A stretch of DNA of 47,191 nt from Candidatus Nitrotoga sp. BS (GCF_927797785.1 NZ_CAKMLL010000058.1:1-47191), one strand, 5' to 3'; positions 15,575-26,984 are shown, counted from the first letter of the stretch. The notes: a model not told the origin generated them from the letters alone. Translations and numbers: made by a program.

Positions 15575-18289
15575 TTATTCCTGACATCGTGGCCCCAATA
15601 ATTCTTCCCATAGCGTAATTACCGATGCAGTGTCAATTTCATTCCTGTCAATGCGGCAGGGTGATTGGTTATTCAGACGCATCTTGTGTTGCATTGCGCG
15701 CAGGGTGCGGTAGCAATTGCTTGCCGCTTCCGCTAATTCCACTTTTATTAATCCTAGTTTACTGGCGAGCATTAGCAGTGCCAAATTGCCACTGTTAGCA
15801 GTTAATTTGGGCTCGGTGTGAGCATGTGCCAGTACTAAAAATTGCACTATGAATTCGATATCCACCATGCCGCCGGGATCATGTTTGATATCGAACAAGT
15901 CGCCGTCATTGGGATGAGAGTCCAGCATTTTCTGACGCATTGCCACAATCTCTTGACGCAGCTCATTGAGGTCACGCGATTTGCACAACACGTTATTGCG
16001 TATGGTTTCAAATTGTTTGCCTACATGTGGATTTCCGGTACAGAAGCGCGCTCGTGTCAGCGCTTGATGCTCCCACACCCAGGCGTGCTGCTGCTGGTAT
16101 TCAGCGAATGCGGGAATGGAGCTAACCATCAGGCCACTGGCGCCATTCGGGCGCAGGCGCAAATCTATTTCATACAAACGACCCGCTGAGGTATAGCTGC
16201 TTAACAGGGTGTTGATGCGTTGAGCCAGTCGGGCATAAATTTCTGCTACGTCGGGATGCTGATCATCGTATAAAAAAATCAGGTCGAGATCGGCAGCATA
16301 GCCGAGTTCGCGACCACCCAGTTTGCCATAGGCGATAATGGCAAATTGCGCTTGCTCTTGATGCCTTTTGCGCGCATCACGCCAGCACAGTTGCAACACA
16401 TGGCGCAAAATCAGGTCGGCCAGGTTGCTGAGATGATCGCTAAGCGTTTCTAACGGCAGCAGCCCTTGCAAATCCATTGCCAATAAATGGAATGTTTGGC
16501 CATGCTGGAACTGGCGAAGCACATCCATCTGGCGTTCTGTATCCGTATTGCATTGATCAAGTTGCGTCAGTAGTTCTGCGTCAAGAGCATTCCAATCGGG
16601 TGCACGGTAGATTTCACGTGCATCGAGCAATTCATCCAGCAAAATGGGATGTTTAATCAGGTATTCGCACGCCCACTCGCTGGCGCTGGCGAGTCCGATT
16701 AAACGTGGTAAAACCACGGGATATTCGGCCAGAAAGGCCAGATAGGAGGCGCGCCGACTAATACTTTCCAACAGATTCAGTATGCGTGGCAGGGTTTGGT
16801 CACGGTTGTTCGGCTCTGCACATAGTGTGATGAACTGCGGAATCAGTTTGTCTATACGTTGGCGGCTTGTGTCCGGCAGTTGACGGTAACGGCCACTGTC
16901 ACGGATATGCAACAGCCGTTCAGCCAAGGTTGTTGTGTCTGTATATCCTAATTTGACAAGGTCATTTTGCAACTCTTCCGTATTTAAATTTTCGTTCCAA
17001 AGCGCACTTGCTACTGTGCTGTCTTCTTGCGTGTTGAAAATCAGAGCGAATTGTCCGCTTACCAACGAGCGGTGGTGCTTTAATTGTTTCAACATGGCAC
17101 CGTAATCCGGGTAACCCATACCTTCGGCTATTACTGCCTGTTCTTCACTGTTCTTCGGTAAATCATGAGTCTGCTGGTCATCCAGATATTGCAGGCGATG
17201 CTCCAGATTACGTAAAAATACATAAGCTTCACTCAACTCTTTTACGGTGCCTGGTGGAAGTTGGCCGTTTTCGCTTAGAAGTTGCAACACTTGTAAAGTG
17301 GGACGGATGCGCAGGCTGTCATCGCGCCCACCCCGTATCAATTGAAAAACTTGAGCTATGAATTCGATTTCGCGGATGCCGCCTGATCCCAGTTTGATAT
17401 TATCAATTCGATCGCGGCGCTGAACTTCCTGGCTAATTTGTGCATGCAGTTTGCGCATGGATTCGAATGCGCCGAAATCGAGATATTTGCGGAATATGAA
17501 TGGCTGTACGAGCTGCATGAGTTCTTGCGTAGCGGGATAATCTGCCGGAGAGATTACGCGAGCTTTAATCCAGGCATATCGTTCCCATTCTCGACCTTGT
17601 TCTACCAGATATTCCTCTACCGCTGCAAAACTCATCACCAGTGGTCCGCTGTCACCATATGGCCGTAAACGCATGTCCACGCGGAATACATAGCCATCCT
17701 GGGTTAGTTCGCTAATCAGGTTAATGAGGCGACGACCCAGGCGGGAAAAAAAATCGTGGTTACTGATATTGCGAGAGCCATTGCTGTTTCCGTCTTCCGG
17801 GTAGACAAAAATAAGATCAATATCAGAGGAAACATTGAGCTCCATGCCGCCCAGCTTGCCCATGCCTACAACCAGCAATTGCTGCGGCGTGCCGCACAGT
17901 TCACCTATCGGCTGGCCATACTGCTGCTCCAGTGTTTCCATAATGAAGTGTTGCGCACGCTGTACGGTCAGTTCTGCTAGTGCTGACATGCAGGTCGTAA
18001 CTTCTTTTAGATTGGCCAGTCCGCCCAAATCGCGCGCTAATAGCTTGAGCATGACGCGCTTGCGTAAGCAGCGCAGCGCGCATGACAGCGAATCTTCGTC
18101 TGTGACTGGCATGGTGGCTAGCCATGCCGTCATTTCATCCATATTGCAGGGTTGAGCATAGTTCGCGCGCAGCCACGGCAGTAATTCGACTTCGCTGTCG
18201 AGCAGGCGCTGTGCGTATCGACTGCAGCGCCGGACGCGCTGTAAAGTAATGTCGAAATTATCGGAGATGGGTGTGATGACGGTATTCAT
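15575..18289 (-). CDS. glnE: Bifunctional glutamine synthetase adenylyltransferase / deadenylase GlnE
   Basis: It adds AMP to, and removes it from, glutamine synthetase in response to PII proteins and glutamine. The 904 aa (a little short of the E. coli 946) hold two nucleotidyltransferase domains: the N-terminal deadenylase with GMGKLGGMELNVSSDIDLI at residues 142-160, and the C-terminal adenylylase with AYGKLGGRELGYAADLDLI near residue 650. The acidic metal-binding pairs are intact in both. The regions HDPGGMVDIEFIVQF and LGSGGIREIEFIAQ, which follow each catalytic core, are also typical. ATG 18289 has no clear Shine-Dalgarno sequence. The gene is transcribed away from the yhdP-like gene across a 104-bp AT-rich gap. 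Confidence 0.96.
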   Translation of the reverse strand: MNTVITPISDNFDITLQRVRRCSRYAQRLLDSEVELLPWLRANYAQPCNMDEMTAWLATMPVTDEDSLSCALRCLRKRVMLKLLARDLGGLANLKEVTTCMSALAELTVQRAQHFIMETLEQQYGQPIGELCGTPQQLLVVGMGKLGGMELNVSSDIDLIFVYPEDGNSNGSRNISNHDFFSRLGRRLINLISELTQDGYVFRVDMRLRPYGDSGPLVMSFAAVEEYLVEQGREWERYAWIKARVISPADYPATQELMQLVQPFIFRKYLDFGAFESMRKLHAQISQEVQRRDRIDNIKLGSGGIREIEFIAQVFQLIRGGRDDSLRIRPTLQVLQLLSENGQLPPGTVKELSEAYVFLRNLEHRLQYLDDQQTHDLPKNSEEQAVIAEGMGYPDYGAMLKQLKHHRSLVSGQFALIFNTQEDSTVASALWNENLNTEELQNDLVKLGYTDTTTLAERLLHIRDSGRYRQLPDTSRQRIDKLIPQFITLCAEPNNRDQTLPRILNLLESISRRASYLAFLAEYPVVLPRLIGLASASEWACEYLIKHPILLDELLDAREIYRAPDWNALDAELLTQLDQCNTDTERQMDVLRQFQHGQTFHLLAMDLQGLLPLETLSDHLSNLADLILRHVLQLCWRDARKRHQEQAQFAIIAYGKLGGRELGYAADLDLIFLYDDQHPDVAEIYARLAQRINTLLSSYTSAGRLYEIDLRLRPNGASGLMVSSIPAFAEYQQQHAWVWEHQALTRARFCTGNPHVGKQFETIRNNVLCKSRDLNELRQEIVAMRQKMLDSHPNDGDLFDIKHDPGGMVDIEFIVQFLVLAHAHTEPKLTANSGNLALLMLASKLGLIKVELAEAASNCYRTLRAMQHKMRLNNQSPCRIDRNEIDTASVITLWEELLGPRCQE

Positions 18290-18393
18290 AGAGGGGGCTT
18301 AAGGTTAAACTGTTTATACTTAATTGTTCATTATAAATCTGCTATGCGTGCCTCGGTTTATTTGTTTACATGGTTATGTGGTAATCCCCTTAT

Positions 18394-21300
18394 ATGTTGA
18401 GAGCTTGTGCGTGGTTTTGTTGGCGCTGCTGTAGTCAATTAACGCGATTCGCGCTGTTTGGTGCAGTGTTGTTGTTGTTTATTGGCGGGGGATTGATGTT
18501 GGCATTGCGGTACTGGATATTGCCTGATATCCAACGCTATCACGAGAATATTAGCGCTATGGTCAGTCACGCTGTCGGTCAGACAGTGACTATTGGCAAG
18601 ATTGAGGCAGACTGGCAGGGCATGCGCCCGCATTTGTTGTTTACCGATGTACTAATTCTGGATAAACAGGGAAAAACTTTGCTTGCATTGCAGCAAGTGG
18701 ACAATGTGGTGTCGTGGATGACCGCTCTGACGGGGCAGTTACGTCTATATAGCCTGGAGATTAACCAGCCGGACTTGCTGATTCAGCGGGACGCGCAGGG
18801 CGCGTTGCATATTGCTGGCATGGCGATGTCGAGTAATATTCCTGGACAGCCTGCGGATCACGGCCTGTCGGATTGGTTACTGCACCAAAAATATATTGTA
18901 GTTCGTAACGCGCGCATTACTTGGCAGGATGAGCAGCGCGCTGCGCCCCCGTTGATATTAAATCAAGTAAACATGCTCATTAAGAACAGTGGGCATCGTC
19001 ACATGTTTTCGCTGTTAGCGAAACCGCCAGCGGAATTGTCAGCGCAACTGGATCTGCGCGGTGATTTTGTCGGTGCCAGCTTTGATAACTTCAATGCTTG
19101 GCGCGGAGAGGTGTATACCGAGCTTGATTATGTTGATGTTGCTGCCTGGAATACATGGTTGCCGTTGCCCATTTCTCCCAAACGAGGCAGAGGTGCGCTA
19201 CGTGGTTGGTTGGGTGTAGACAAGGGGAAGATCAGTCAGTTTACTGCTGATCTGGCGCTGGCTGGTATACAGACACAATTGGCCGATGATTTGCCGCCAC
19301 TCAATATGATTAAGCTGCGTGGTCGTGTTGAATGGCATGACGTAGCTCGGGGTTTTGAGATCTCTACGCGAAAATTATCATTGCAAATGAATGATGGTCT
19401 TGTGATACAGCCAATTGATTTGTATATTAATTTTTCAGATTCTACAAGTAAGAAAGCTGCTGTCGGTGAGGTGCGTGTCAATACGCTGGATATGAACAGC
19501 TTCACCAGATTGATGCATTTTCTGCCGTTGACGTCTAGCCTGAAGCAGCAGCTTGCTAAATTTTCGCCACAAGGACGGATAGCAGATGTACAAACAAAAT
19601 GGCAGGGTAATTTTGACAAGTTATTAAATTACGAGATTAAAGCGCGTTTCGACGGACTATCAATACTGCGTGCGGGCAATATTCCAGGATTTACTCGACT
19701 GAGCGGCCAAGTGAACGGTAACGATGTCAACGGCACGCTGTCTCTCAATACGCGCAATTCGACGGTGGATGCGCCACTGATCATGCCGGAACCTTTGGCC
19801 TTTGATTCGCTCGTAGCACAGTTGAGTTGGCAAAAACATGACCATGGCATGGAAGTCAATTTTAAAAAGGTTTCCGTTGCGAATGCCGACCTAGCCGGGA
19901 ATTTTTTTGGTAGCTATCAGTCACTACCTCAAAGCCCTGGCTTGATTGACTTGACAGTTCATTTGACGCGCGCCGCAGTGCGTCATACAGCTCGCTATAT
20001 TCCATTGGTTGCGTTGAATAGCGAAGCCCATGATTGGGTACGCAATGCGCTGGTCGACGGTCAGGCAGATAGTTTTAATCTGCGCCTGAAGGGTAATTTA
20101 AATGATTTTCCATTTGATGGGAATCGTAATGGTTTGTTCCAGATCCGGGCGCGTGCAACTGGGGTGGTGGTGGAATACGCGAAAGAATGGCCTCGTGTGG
20201 AAAATGCCGTTGCGGAATTGGTGATGCAGGGCAAACGGCTTGAGGTGACTGCTCCGACTGCTATGACTGTGGGTGGGTCTCTGGAAAATATTAGCGTGGT
20301 TCTACCGGATATAGTAAGCCCTGACTTACTATTGCAAGTGAGCGGTGAGTCAGTGGGGAATACGCAGTATGGTCTGAATTTTATAAAGCTAAGTCCGGTG
20401 CGTGGGTATATCGATGGACTCACCGACAACATTACGTCGAGTGGTAATGGCAATCTGAAGCTACATGTAGATATTCCATTGCGCGGTAGTAAGTCAGCAA
20501 GAGTTTCCGGTCGTTATCATTTTCTCGATAATGAAGTGAGCTTAGGTAAGAGTTTGCCAGTATTACATAAAGTTAGTGGTGATCTGTTGTTCAGTGAATC
20601 ATCGATACGCACGCAGGGCGTCATTATGCAAGTGCTTGGAGGACCTGCTACCCTGACAGTGCAGAGCTTTAAAGGCGGCGCTATAAATGCCAAGGTGGCT
20701 GGTCGCGCAAATATTGACGTCCTACGTGGGGTAGCGCCGAATTCGTTGCTGAATCATCTGCATGGTAGCAGCGATTGGAAGTCAGAAATTTCAGTGATGA
20801 ATAAACAGATCCGTATGCAACTTTCATCCAATTTGATCGGGCTGACATCTGACCTGCCTGCACCATTTGCAAAGCGCGCTAACGAGACTATTCCGCTGCG
20901 CTTAGATATGAATAGCTTGACTGCGGATCAGGACGTGTTATCGATGCAATATGGCAAGCTCTTCAGCGCGAAATTTTTGCGTAGGGACGACGAGGGGGGT
21001 GAGCGGCTCGTGAAGCGCGGCACGGTAGACTTTGGCAATACGGGTAAATGGGTGGAACAAGATGGCGTGTGGCTAGTCGGCGCGGTGCCGCAGATATCGT
21101 TGGAAGGTTGGGGAGCATTGGCTAGCGCATCGGATGGATCGACACCGGTCAGTATCGCAGGTGCCGACTTGCTGATCCAGAAAGTCAGTGGATATGGTTA
21201 TATGGCAAATGATCTTCGTATCAATGCACGTAATGTTAATGGTACGGTGGTTGCCCTACTAGCAGCCAAGTCAATTAATGGTGAAGTGAGCTGGCATCCG

Positions 21301-22251
21301 CAAGGTAACGGCAAATTTGTTGCTCGCTTGAGAAATGTGTCTCTCGAGTTGGATCGAGATGAAAGTGGAAAAAAGAAAAATGCTGTAGCTCAATCTAATT
21401 TTTTAAAAAAAAATATTGCTAGCATAAATCATCCTGCGCTCGATTTGGCCGTGGATAGCATCACACTAAATGGCAAGAATCTGGGCAAGCTTGATTTACT
21501 TGCGCAACAACACGAGCGCGACTGGCTATTGGAGCGCTTAATTATCACGAATCCAGATGGTGAGTTGACTGCGGATGGAAAATGGCAGATGACCCCTAGT
21601 GGAGAGCAGGCTCAAGTCAACCTCAAGCTGGAAATCAGTGATTCAGGGAAAATGCTTGGTCGTTTCGGTTACCCAAATAGTGTGAAGGATGGCAGCGGAA
21701 AACTGGAAGGGACGTTTTCCTGGCCCGGTGCGCCAGCCGAATTCAGCTATGCCACGCTGGATGGTACGCTCAAGCTGAACACTGACAAAGGACAGTTCCT
21801 GAAAATCGATCCGGGCGTGGGTAAGTTGCTCAGTATTTTGAGCTTGCAAGCTCTGCCTCAACGCATTGCGCTGGATTTTACGGATGTGTTCAGTGCAGGT
21901 TTTAAGTTTGATCATATCAAAGGAGTGGCACAAGTCAGGAAAGGGGTTTTGTTTACCGATGATTTTAAAATTGAAGGTTCGGCCGCCAAAGTGACGATGA
22001 GAGGGCAGGTGGATCTAAACCACGAAACGCAAAACTTACGAGTGCGCGTTCTGCCTACTGTTGGGAACACTGCAGCCTTACTGAGCGCGTTTGCCGGTGG
22101 TCCGGTAGTGGGTATTGGAGTCTTCATTGCCAGCAAGATATTGCGCGAACCACTCGATAAGTTGGCGTCGTTTGAATACAATGTTACGGGTGCATGGGCT
22201 AACCCAAATGTAGAAAAGGTGGGTGTGAACAAGTCTGTTACGCCACCGTAG
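18394..22251 (+). CDS. Large AsmA-like YhdP family protein (TIGR02099)
   Basis: A 1285-aa envelope protein of the YhdP/AsmA-like group. One N-terminal membrane anchor (about residues 20-46, FALFGAVLLLFIGGGLMLAL) is followed by a very long beta-rich periplasmic part and the C-terminal AsmA-type region with LNTDKGQFLKIDPGVGKLLSILSL split over residues about 1128-1151. In E. coli YhdP helps move phospholipids between inner and outer membrane, redundantly with TamB and YdbH. It stands between divergent glnE and the nitrilase-like gene, an order common in betaproteobacteria. The start is a weakly supported ATG; the membrane anchor requires a start close to it. Confidence 0.9.
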   Translation: MLRACAWFCWRCCSQLTRFALFGAVLLLFIGGGLMLALRYWILPDIQRYHENISAMVSHAVGQTVTIGKIEADWQGMRPHLLFTDVLILDKQGKTLLALQQVDNVVSWMTALTGQLRLYSLEINQPDLLIQRDAQGALHIAGMAMSSNIPGQPADHGLSDWLLHQKYIVVRNARITWQDEQRAAPPLILNQVNMLIKNSGHRHMFSLLAKPPAELSAQLDLRGDFVGASFDNFNAWRGEVYTELDYVDVAAWNTWLPLPISPKRGRGALRGWLGVDKGKISQFTADLALAGIQTQLADDLPPLNMIKLRGRVEWHDVARGFEISTRKLSLQMNDGLVIQPIDLYINFSDSTSKKAAVGEVRVNTLDMNSFTRLMHFLPLTSSLKQQLAKFSPQGRIADVQTKWQGNFDKLLNYEIKARFDGLSILRAGNIPGFTRLSGQVNGNDVNGTLSLNTRNSTVDAPLIMPEPLAFDSLVAQLSWQKHDHGMEVNFKKVSVANADLAGNFFGSYQSLPQSPGLIDLTVHLTRAAVRHTARYIPLVALNSEAHDWVRNALVDGQADSFNLRLKGNLNDFPFDGNRNGLFQIRARATGVVVEYAKEWPRVENAVAELVMQGKRLEVTAPTAMTVGGSLENISVVLPDIVSPDLLLQVSGESVGNTQYGLNFIKLSPVRGYIDGLTDNITSSGNGNLKLHVDIPLRGSKSARVSGRYHFLDNEVSLGKSLPVLHKVSGDLLFSESSIRTQGVIMQVLGGPATLTVQSFKGGAINAKVAGRANIDVLRGVAPNSLLNHLHGSSDWKSEISVMNKQIRMQLSSNLIGLTSDLPAPFAKRANETIPLRLDMNSLTADQDVLSMQYGKLFSAKFLRRDDEGGERLVKRGTVDFGNTGKWVEQDGVWLVGAVPQISLEGWGALASASDGSTPVSIAGADLLIQKVSGYGYMANDLRINARNVNGTVVALLAAKSINGEVSWHPQGNGKFVARLRNVSLELDRDESGKKKNAVAQSNFLKKNIASINHPALDLAVDSITLNGKNLGKLDLLAQQHERDWLLERLIITNPDGELTADGKWQMTPSGEQAQVNLKLEISDSGKMLGRFGYPNSVKDGSGKLEGTFSWPGAPAEFSYATLDGTLKLNTDKGQFLKIDPGVGKLLSILSLQALPQRIALDFTDVFSAGFKFDHIKGVAQVRKGVLFTDDFKIEGSAAKVTMRGQVDLNHETQNLRVRVLPTVGNTAALLSAFAGGPVVGIGVFIASKILREPLDKLASFEYNVTGAWANPNVEKVGVNKSVTPP

Positions 22252-22261
22252 ACGTAACACT

Positions 22262-23143
22262 ATGAAAGATTTAAAGATGCAAAATAGTAATGCCACCCAA
22301 CGATATGCCAAGGCTCAAGATCAAGTTAAGACTTTCAAGGTTGCTGCCGTACAGATGGCTTCGGGGCCAAACGTCTCGGCTAACCTGGGCGAGGCACGCC
22401 GCCTGATCGAAAAAGCTGTGGATCAGGGTGCACGCTTGGTTGTATTGCCGGAATACTTTCCCATCATGGGACTAAAGGATACGGATAAATTGGCAGTGCG
22501 CGAGCAACCGGGTAGCGGCATGATCCAGACTTTTCTGAGTAAGATTGCGCGCGAGCTTAAAATATGGCTGGTTGGCGGTTCCATTCCTCTGGTGGCGGAT
22601 GAGCCAGACAAAATGCGTAATGCCTGCCTGGTGTATGACGATAATGGAGAGCAGGTAGCGCGCTATGACAAAATTCATTTGTTTAATCTCGAACTCGGCA
22701 ACGAACATTACGACGAGGGTCGGACTATTGAGCCAGGTAAGCAGGTAGTGGTGGTGGATAGTCCGTTCGGCCGCCTTGGTTTGGCGGTTTGTTACGATTT
22801 GCGTTTTCCTGAGTTGTTTCGCGCTATGCACAATGTAAATATTATTGTGCTACCTTCCGCCTTTACTGAGACCACTGGGAAAATGCATTGGGAGGTGTTG
22901 GTGCGCGCGCGTGCTATCGAAAATCTGGCTTATATAGTGGCCGCAGGGCAGGGCGGTTACCACATCAATGGTCGCGAAACACACGGCAATAGCATGATTG
23001 TTGATCCGTGGGGTAAAGTGCTGGATCGATTGCCACGCGGTTCAGGCGTCGTGGTTGCGGAAATTAATCCATCCTATCTCGCTAGCTTGCGCGCGAGCTT
23101 GCCAGCGCTATCACACCGTACGATTACCTCATCTCTTAGGTGA
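22262..23143 (+). CDS. Carbon-nitrogen hydrolase (nitrilase superfamily, Nit-like amidase)
   Basis: An amidase of the nitrilase superfamily, 293 aa, with the catalytic triad E64 (LVVLPEYFPIMG), K137 (RYDKIHLFN) and C177 (GLAVCYDLRFPELFR). This close match to the Nit group suggests hydrolysis of deaminated glutathione, a metabolite-repair reaction. The substrate is inferred from the subgroup. The gene starts 10 nt after the yhdP-like stop, so the two are likely co-transcribed. The first 20 residues before FKVAAVQMA are not conserved in the family, and ATG 22277 is an alternative start; neither has a strong ribosome-binding site. Confidence 0.88.
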   Translation: MKDLKMQNSNATQRYAKAQDQVKTFKVAAVQMASGPNVSANLGEARRLIEKAVDQGARLVVLPEYFPIMGLKDTDKLAVREQPGSGMIQTFLSKIARELKIWLVGGSIPLVADEPDKMRNACLVYDDNGEQVARYDKIHLFNLELGNEHYDEGRTIEPGKQVVVVDSPFGRLGLAVCYDLRFPELFRAMHNVNIIVLPSAFTETTGKMHWEVLVRARAIENLAYIVAAGQGGYHINGRETHGNSMIVDPWGKVLDRLPRGSGVVVAEINPSYLASLRASLPALSHRTITSSLR

Positions 23144-23371
23144 ACGACAGGCCAGTGAGATCACTGACTCCTCTATGGGGCAGTGAGGAACGGTTTTACG
23201 CACAGCTTGTCTCATCGAAACGTTATGCTAATAAAGGGGGGTTCCCCTTATGTGTATCCCTACATGACTCAGGATAAAAAAGTCCGAGTAATTTTTTACA
23301 GCTTTAAATACGCACCTCATGAATGAGCTTGATTTTTTGTAACGATCTTTTAAATTTCTATAGGTTTGACA

Positions 23372-24817
23372 ATGCAAAATAACGATACTGTATTTGCCCT
23401 TGCCCAGCAGTCACTACTGGTACCGCATGCGCTTGAATCTCGCCATCTGGAGCAAACGTTTTCCAAAATGCTGGCGAACAAAGTGGATTACGCTGACCTG
23501 TACTTTCAGTACAGTCGTGCCGAAAGCTGGTCGCTTGAAGAAGGTATAGTCAAGTCTGGCAGCTTTGGTATAGATCAAGGTGTAGGCGTGCGGGCGGTGA
23601 GCGGTGAAAAGACTGCTTTCGCGTATTCCGATGACATCAGTTTGGCCGCCTTGGAAAGTGCAGCACTGGCGACGCGCGCGATTGCCCGGCAGGGCGGGAC
23701 GCAAACTGTGCCGCTGTTACGCGCGAATAGCAACAAACATTTCTATCTACCACATGACCCTATCGCCAGTTTGAAAGATGCTGACAAGGTTGCGATGCTG
23801 GAACGCCTGGAGCGTCATGCGCGCGCCTTGGATCCGCGTGTTACCCAAGTAATAGCCGGGCTGGCAGGCGAATATGAGGTGGTGTTGGTGGCGCGTAGCG
23901 ATGGCTTGATGAATGCTGACATTCGCCCACTGGTGCGTCTTTCGGTGCAAGTTATTGTAGAAAGCAACGGTAAGCGAGAGCAGGGTGCATCTGGAGGAGG
24001 CGGACGTTACGATTATGCCTATTTTACGGACGAAGTTTTATACGATTATGCCGCCAAAGCGGTACATCAGGCAGTTATTAATCTGGATGCCAAGCCAGCC
24101 CCGGCGGGAAATATGACCGTTGTACTTGGTTCCGGCTGGCCTGGTATTCTGCTCCATGAAGCTGTAGGGCACGGTCTGGAAGGCGATTTTAACCGTAAAG
24201 GCAGCTCCACTTTTGCCGGCCGCATCGGTGAACGGGTAGCAGCCAAGGGTGTGACGGTAGTGGACGATGGTACGATTGCTAACAGGCGCGGTTCGCTACA
24301 AATGGATGATGAAGGCAACCCTACGCAGAGCACGGTTTTGATCGAGGACGGTATTCTCATGGGCTATTTGCAGGACACTTTGAATGCGCGCCTGATGGGC
24401 GTGCCAACTACCGGTAATGCTAGGCGCGAATCTTTTGCGCATCTGCCGATGCCGCGCATGACCAACACTTATATGCTGAATGGCGATAAAGACCCACAGG
24501 ATATTATTGCTTCAGTCAAACGTGGGCTGTATGCCGTGAACTTTGGCGGGGGGCAAGTGGATATTACCAGCGGAAAGTTTGTGTTTTCCACCGCTGAGGC
24601 ATACATGATTGAAGACGGTAAGATTACCTATCCAGTGAAAGGTGCAACTTTGATCGGCAATGGCCCTGAGGCATTAACCCGTGTTTCCATGGTAGGCAAT
24701 GACATGGCGCTTGATCCTGGTGTTGGTGTTTGTGGCAAAGAGGGTCAGAGCGTGCCGGTAGGCGTAGGTCAGCCAACAGTAAGAATAGATGGGCTGACAG
24801 TGGGCGGTACTGCGTAA
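23372..24817 (+). CDS. tldD: Metalloprotease TldD
   Basis: The zinc-metallopeptidase subunit of the TldD/TldE (PmbA) complex, which degrades unfolded or small peptides and matures some RiPPs. About 481 aa from ATG 23372 (AGG eight bases upstream); a TTG two codons earlier is less likely. The active-site motif [11 protein letters not shown] (HExxxH) lies near residues 262-267, and the C-terminal [17 protein letters not shown] and [17 protein letters not shown] are family signatures. The partner pmbA/tldE is not in this window. The gene follows the nitrilase-like gene after a 228-bp gap. Confidence 0.95.
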   Translation: MQNNDTVFALAQQSLLVPHALESRHLEQTFSKMLANKVDYADLYFQYSRAESWSLEEGIVKSGSFGIDQGVGVRAVSGEKTAFAYSDDISLAALESAALATRAIARQGGTQTVPLLRANSNKHFYLPHDPIASLKDADKVAMLERLERHARALDPRVTQVIAGLAGEYEVVLVARSDGLMNADIRPLVRLSVQVIVESNGKREQGASGGGGRYDYAYFTDEVLYDYAAKAVHQAVINLDAKPAPAGNMTVVLGSGWPGILLHEAVGHGLEGDFNRKGSSTFAGRIGERVAAKGVTVVDDGTIANRRGSLQMDDEGNPTQSTVLIEDGILMGYLQDTLNARLMGVPTTGNARRESFAHLPMPRMTNTYMLNGDKDPQDIIASVKRGLYAVNFGGGQVDITSGKFVFSTAEAYMIEDGKITYPVKGATLIGNGPEALTRVSMVGNDMALDPGVGVCGKEGQSVPVGVGQPTVRIDGLTVGGTA

Positions 24818-24829
24818 GAGGTAAAAGCA

Positions 24830-24880
24830 GTGTGATGTGCGGTGTATATAAATCGCTTCCCACATCACGCCACATTTTTT
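24830..24880. terminator. Hairpin between convergent tldD and ilvD
   Basis: GTGATGTG at 24832-24839 pairs perfectly with CACATCAC at 24861-24868, and T6 follows at about 24875-24880 on the plus strand. The loop is long (21 nt), so it is a modest terminator for tldD. Confidence 0.5.
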
Positions 24881-24961
24881 CTTGATTACACTTTCGAAGA
24901 TCGGCACTCTTCACAAAAATACTTCATCTGTTGAGCAAAAGTTGAATTTGTATTCGCATAT

Positions 24962-26644
24962 TTATGCGTCTGCATCTGTCACTGCACCTAAACTTGCGCT
25001 GGACACCAGTCGTGCATATTTTGCCAATACACCGCGTTTATAGTGTGGTGCCGGTGGCTGCCACAGGTCACGTCGCCGCGCAAGTTCTTGGTCGTTTACG
25101 TTTAGCTGTATCAGGCGGGCTTCAGCATCAATGGTAATAGAATCTCCTTCTTCTACTAGTGCTATGGTACCGCCCACTGCTGCTTCGGGCGCAACGTGCC
25201 CAACTACAAAACCGTATGTGCCACCTGAAAAGCGGCCGTCGGTAATCAGCGCGACGCTTTCGCCCATTCCGGCGCCCACCAATGCTGCAGTGGGTGATAG
25301 CATTTCACGCATTCCTGGTCCTCCTTTTGGACCTTCGTAACGAATGACGAGTACTTCCCCGGGATTAATCTTTTCTGCAAGAATCGCTTCCATGCAAGCT
25401 TCCTCTGAATCGAACACGCGCGCAGGGCCAGTGATTTTAGGGTTTTTAATGCCACTTATTTTGGCCACTGAACCCTCCGTCGCCAGATTGCCTTTAAGAA
25501 TTGCTAAATGTCCTTGCGAATAAATTGGGTTACTCCAAGCGCGAATCACGTCTTGGTTAGAACGTGGTTTTTCAGGAACGTCTTTCAGTACCTCCGCAAT
25601 AGTTTCGCCGGTGATAGTCATGCAGTCGCCGTGCAACAAGCCATGTACCAAGAGCATCTTCATTATTTGCGGAATGCCACCGGCTTTGTGAAGATCGGTT
25701 ACCACGTAGCGTCCAGATGGTTTCATATCGGCGAAAACAGGGACGCGTTTTCGGATCGTTTCAAAATCATCAATGCTTAAGTCAACACCCATCGCATGTG
25801 CGATAGCCAGCAAATGCAAGACCGCATTAGTTGTTCCACCTACCGCCATAACTACGGAAATTGCGTTCTCGAAAGCTTTTTTCGTTAAAATTTGAGATGG
25901 TAGTATTTGCTTCTGGATGGCTTGTACCAAAACTTCTGCTGACCGTGCCGTACTGTCCGATTTCTCCGCGTCTTCTGCCGCCATGGTGGACGAATATGGC
26001 AGGCTCATGCCCATCGCTTCAAATGTTGAGGACATGGTGTTAGCGGTAAACATTCCACCACACGAACCCACTCCGGGGCAGGCTTTGCGCTCGACGGCTA
26101 GAAGCTCTGCGGCATCGATTCGATGTGCGATAAATTGTCCTACTGCCTCAAAGCTGCTGACAATGGTCAAATCACGCCCGTTGAGGTGACCCGGTTTGAT
26201 GGTGCCACCATAAACGAAAATAGCTGGAATATTCAAACGTGCGAAGGCGATCATGGCGCCCGGCATATTTTTATCACAACCACCGATGGCGAGTATGCCG
26301 TCCATGCTTTGACCACGGCAGACCGTCTCGATTGAATCAGCAATCACCTCACGGCTGACCAACGAGCATTTCATCCCTTCGGTCCCCATCGAAATGCCGT
26401 CAGATATCGTGATAGTCCCAAATACTTGCGGCATTGCACCAGCGGCGTGAGCCGCTTGCTCAGCCCTTGTTGCTAGAATACCCAACCCCGCATTGCAAGG
26501 AGTAATTGTGCTATACGCATTGGCGATGCCTACAATAGGTTTGTTGAAATCATCATCGCCAAAACCTACGGCGCGCAACATGGCGCGGTTAGGTGAACGC
26601 TGCACCCCTTGTGTGATGGCTTTACTATTGGTGTTGCTAGGCAT
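24962..26644 (-). CDS. ilvD: Dihydroxy-acid dehydratase IlvD
   Basis: An iron-sulfur enzyme that dehydrates 2,3-dihydroxy-isovalerate and 2,3-dihydroxy-3-methylvalerate to the 2-oxo acids of valine, leucine and isoleucine synthesis. The 560 aa show the cluster and active-site signatures [11 protein letters not shown] (residues about 122-132) and [18 protein letters not shown] (about 193-210), and the C-terminal [22 protein letters not shown] region split over residues about 472-494. The length fits the shorter bacterial class. ATG 26644 has AAGGAAG a few bases upstream. The gene is monocistronic here and converges on tldD. Confidence 0.97.
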   Translation of the reverse strand: MPSNTNSKAITQGVQRSPNRAMLRAVGFGDDDFNKPIVGIANAYSTITPCNAGLGILATRAEQAAHAAGAMPQVFGTITISDGISMGTEGMKCSLVSREVIADSIETVCRGQSMDGILAIGGCDKNMPGAMIAFARLNIPAIFVYGGTIKPGHLNGRDLTIVSSFEAVGQFIAHRIDAAELLAVERKACPGVGSCGGMFTANTMSSTFEAMGMSLPYSSTMAAEDAEKSDSTARSAEVLVQAIQKQILPSQILTKKAFENAISVVMAVGGTTNAVLHLLAIAHAMGVDLSIDDFETIRKRVPVFADMKPSGRYVVTDLHKAGGIPQIMKMLLVHGLLHGDCMTITGETIAEVLKDVPEKPRSNQDVIRAWSNPIYSQGHLAILKGNLATEGSVAKISGIKNPKITGPARVFDSEEACMEAILAEKINPGEVLVIRYEGPKGGPGMREMLSPTAALVGAGMGESVALITDGRFSGGTYGFVVGHVAPEAAVGGTIALVEEGDSITIDAEARLIQLNVNDQELARRRDLWQPPAPHYKRGVLAKYARLVSSASLGAVTDADA

Positions 26645-26984
26645 GATGCTTCCTTTTAATTAATTAAGTTAATGCTTGTTCTGCGCTGAGCACTTGGTGT
26701 TGTTATTGAGGTCAAGAAGTGCATTTATCTTGTGGCGCAGCCAATGACTAATGTTAGCAGAAATCAAACTACATCATAGGCAGCAAGTAGCGCTGATGCA
26801 GTTCTTAAACTATCACTCTGAATTAATTCTACGGGATTCTGAGTGTATATATTAGTCTCGAATTATATTTTTAACCCCCCAGATTACGCTTGACTTGCTT
26901 ACTATTATAAAACCAGATTGGTCATAGTAGGTTTGGAAATAGCGGCGCATAATCTCCACTTGTTAATGCAAATTGGAGAATTAA
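26645..26984. other. Intergenic region between divergent ilvD and an unknown membrane protein gene
   Basis: 340 bp with no ORF that I can support. Close to ilvD there is an AT-rich palindrome (TTAATTAATTAA). A TTGACC lies on the minus strand near 26714, but no good -10 is at the right distance. On the plus strand the ribosome-binding site AATTGGAG precedes the membrane protein gene. No leader peptide rich in branched-chain amino acids was noticed. Confidence 0.5.

Noticed and set aside
19236-20453. Minus-strand ORFs of over 120 codons inside the yhdP-like gene
   Set aside because: They overlap a continuous 1285-codon gene in a low-stop region and show no family features.
23153-23166. Perfect dyad CAGTGA-GA-TCACTG after the nitrilase-like gene
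   Set aside because: The 2-nt centre is too short for an RNA hairpin and no T-run follows; it may be a chance palindrome.
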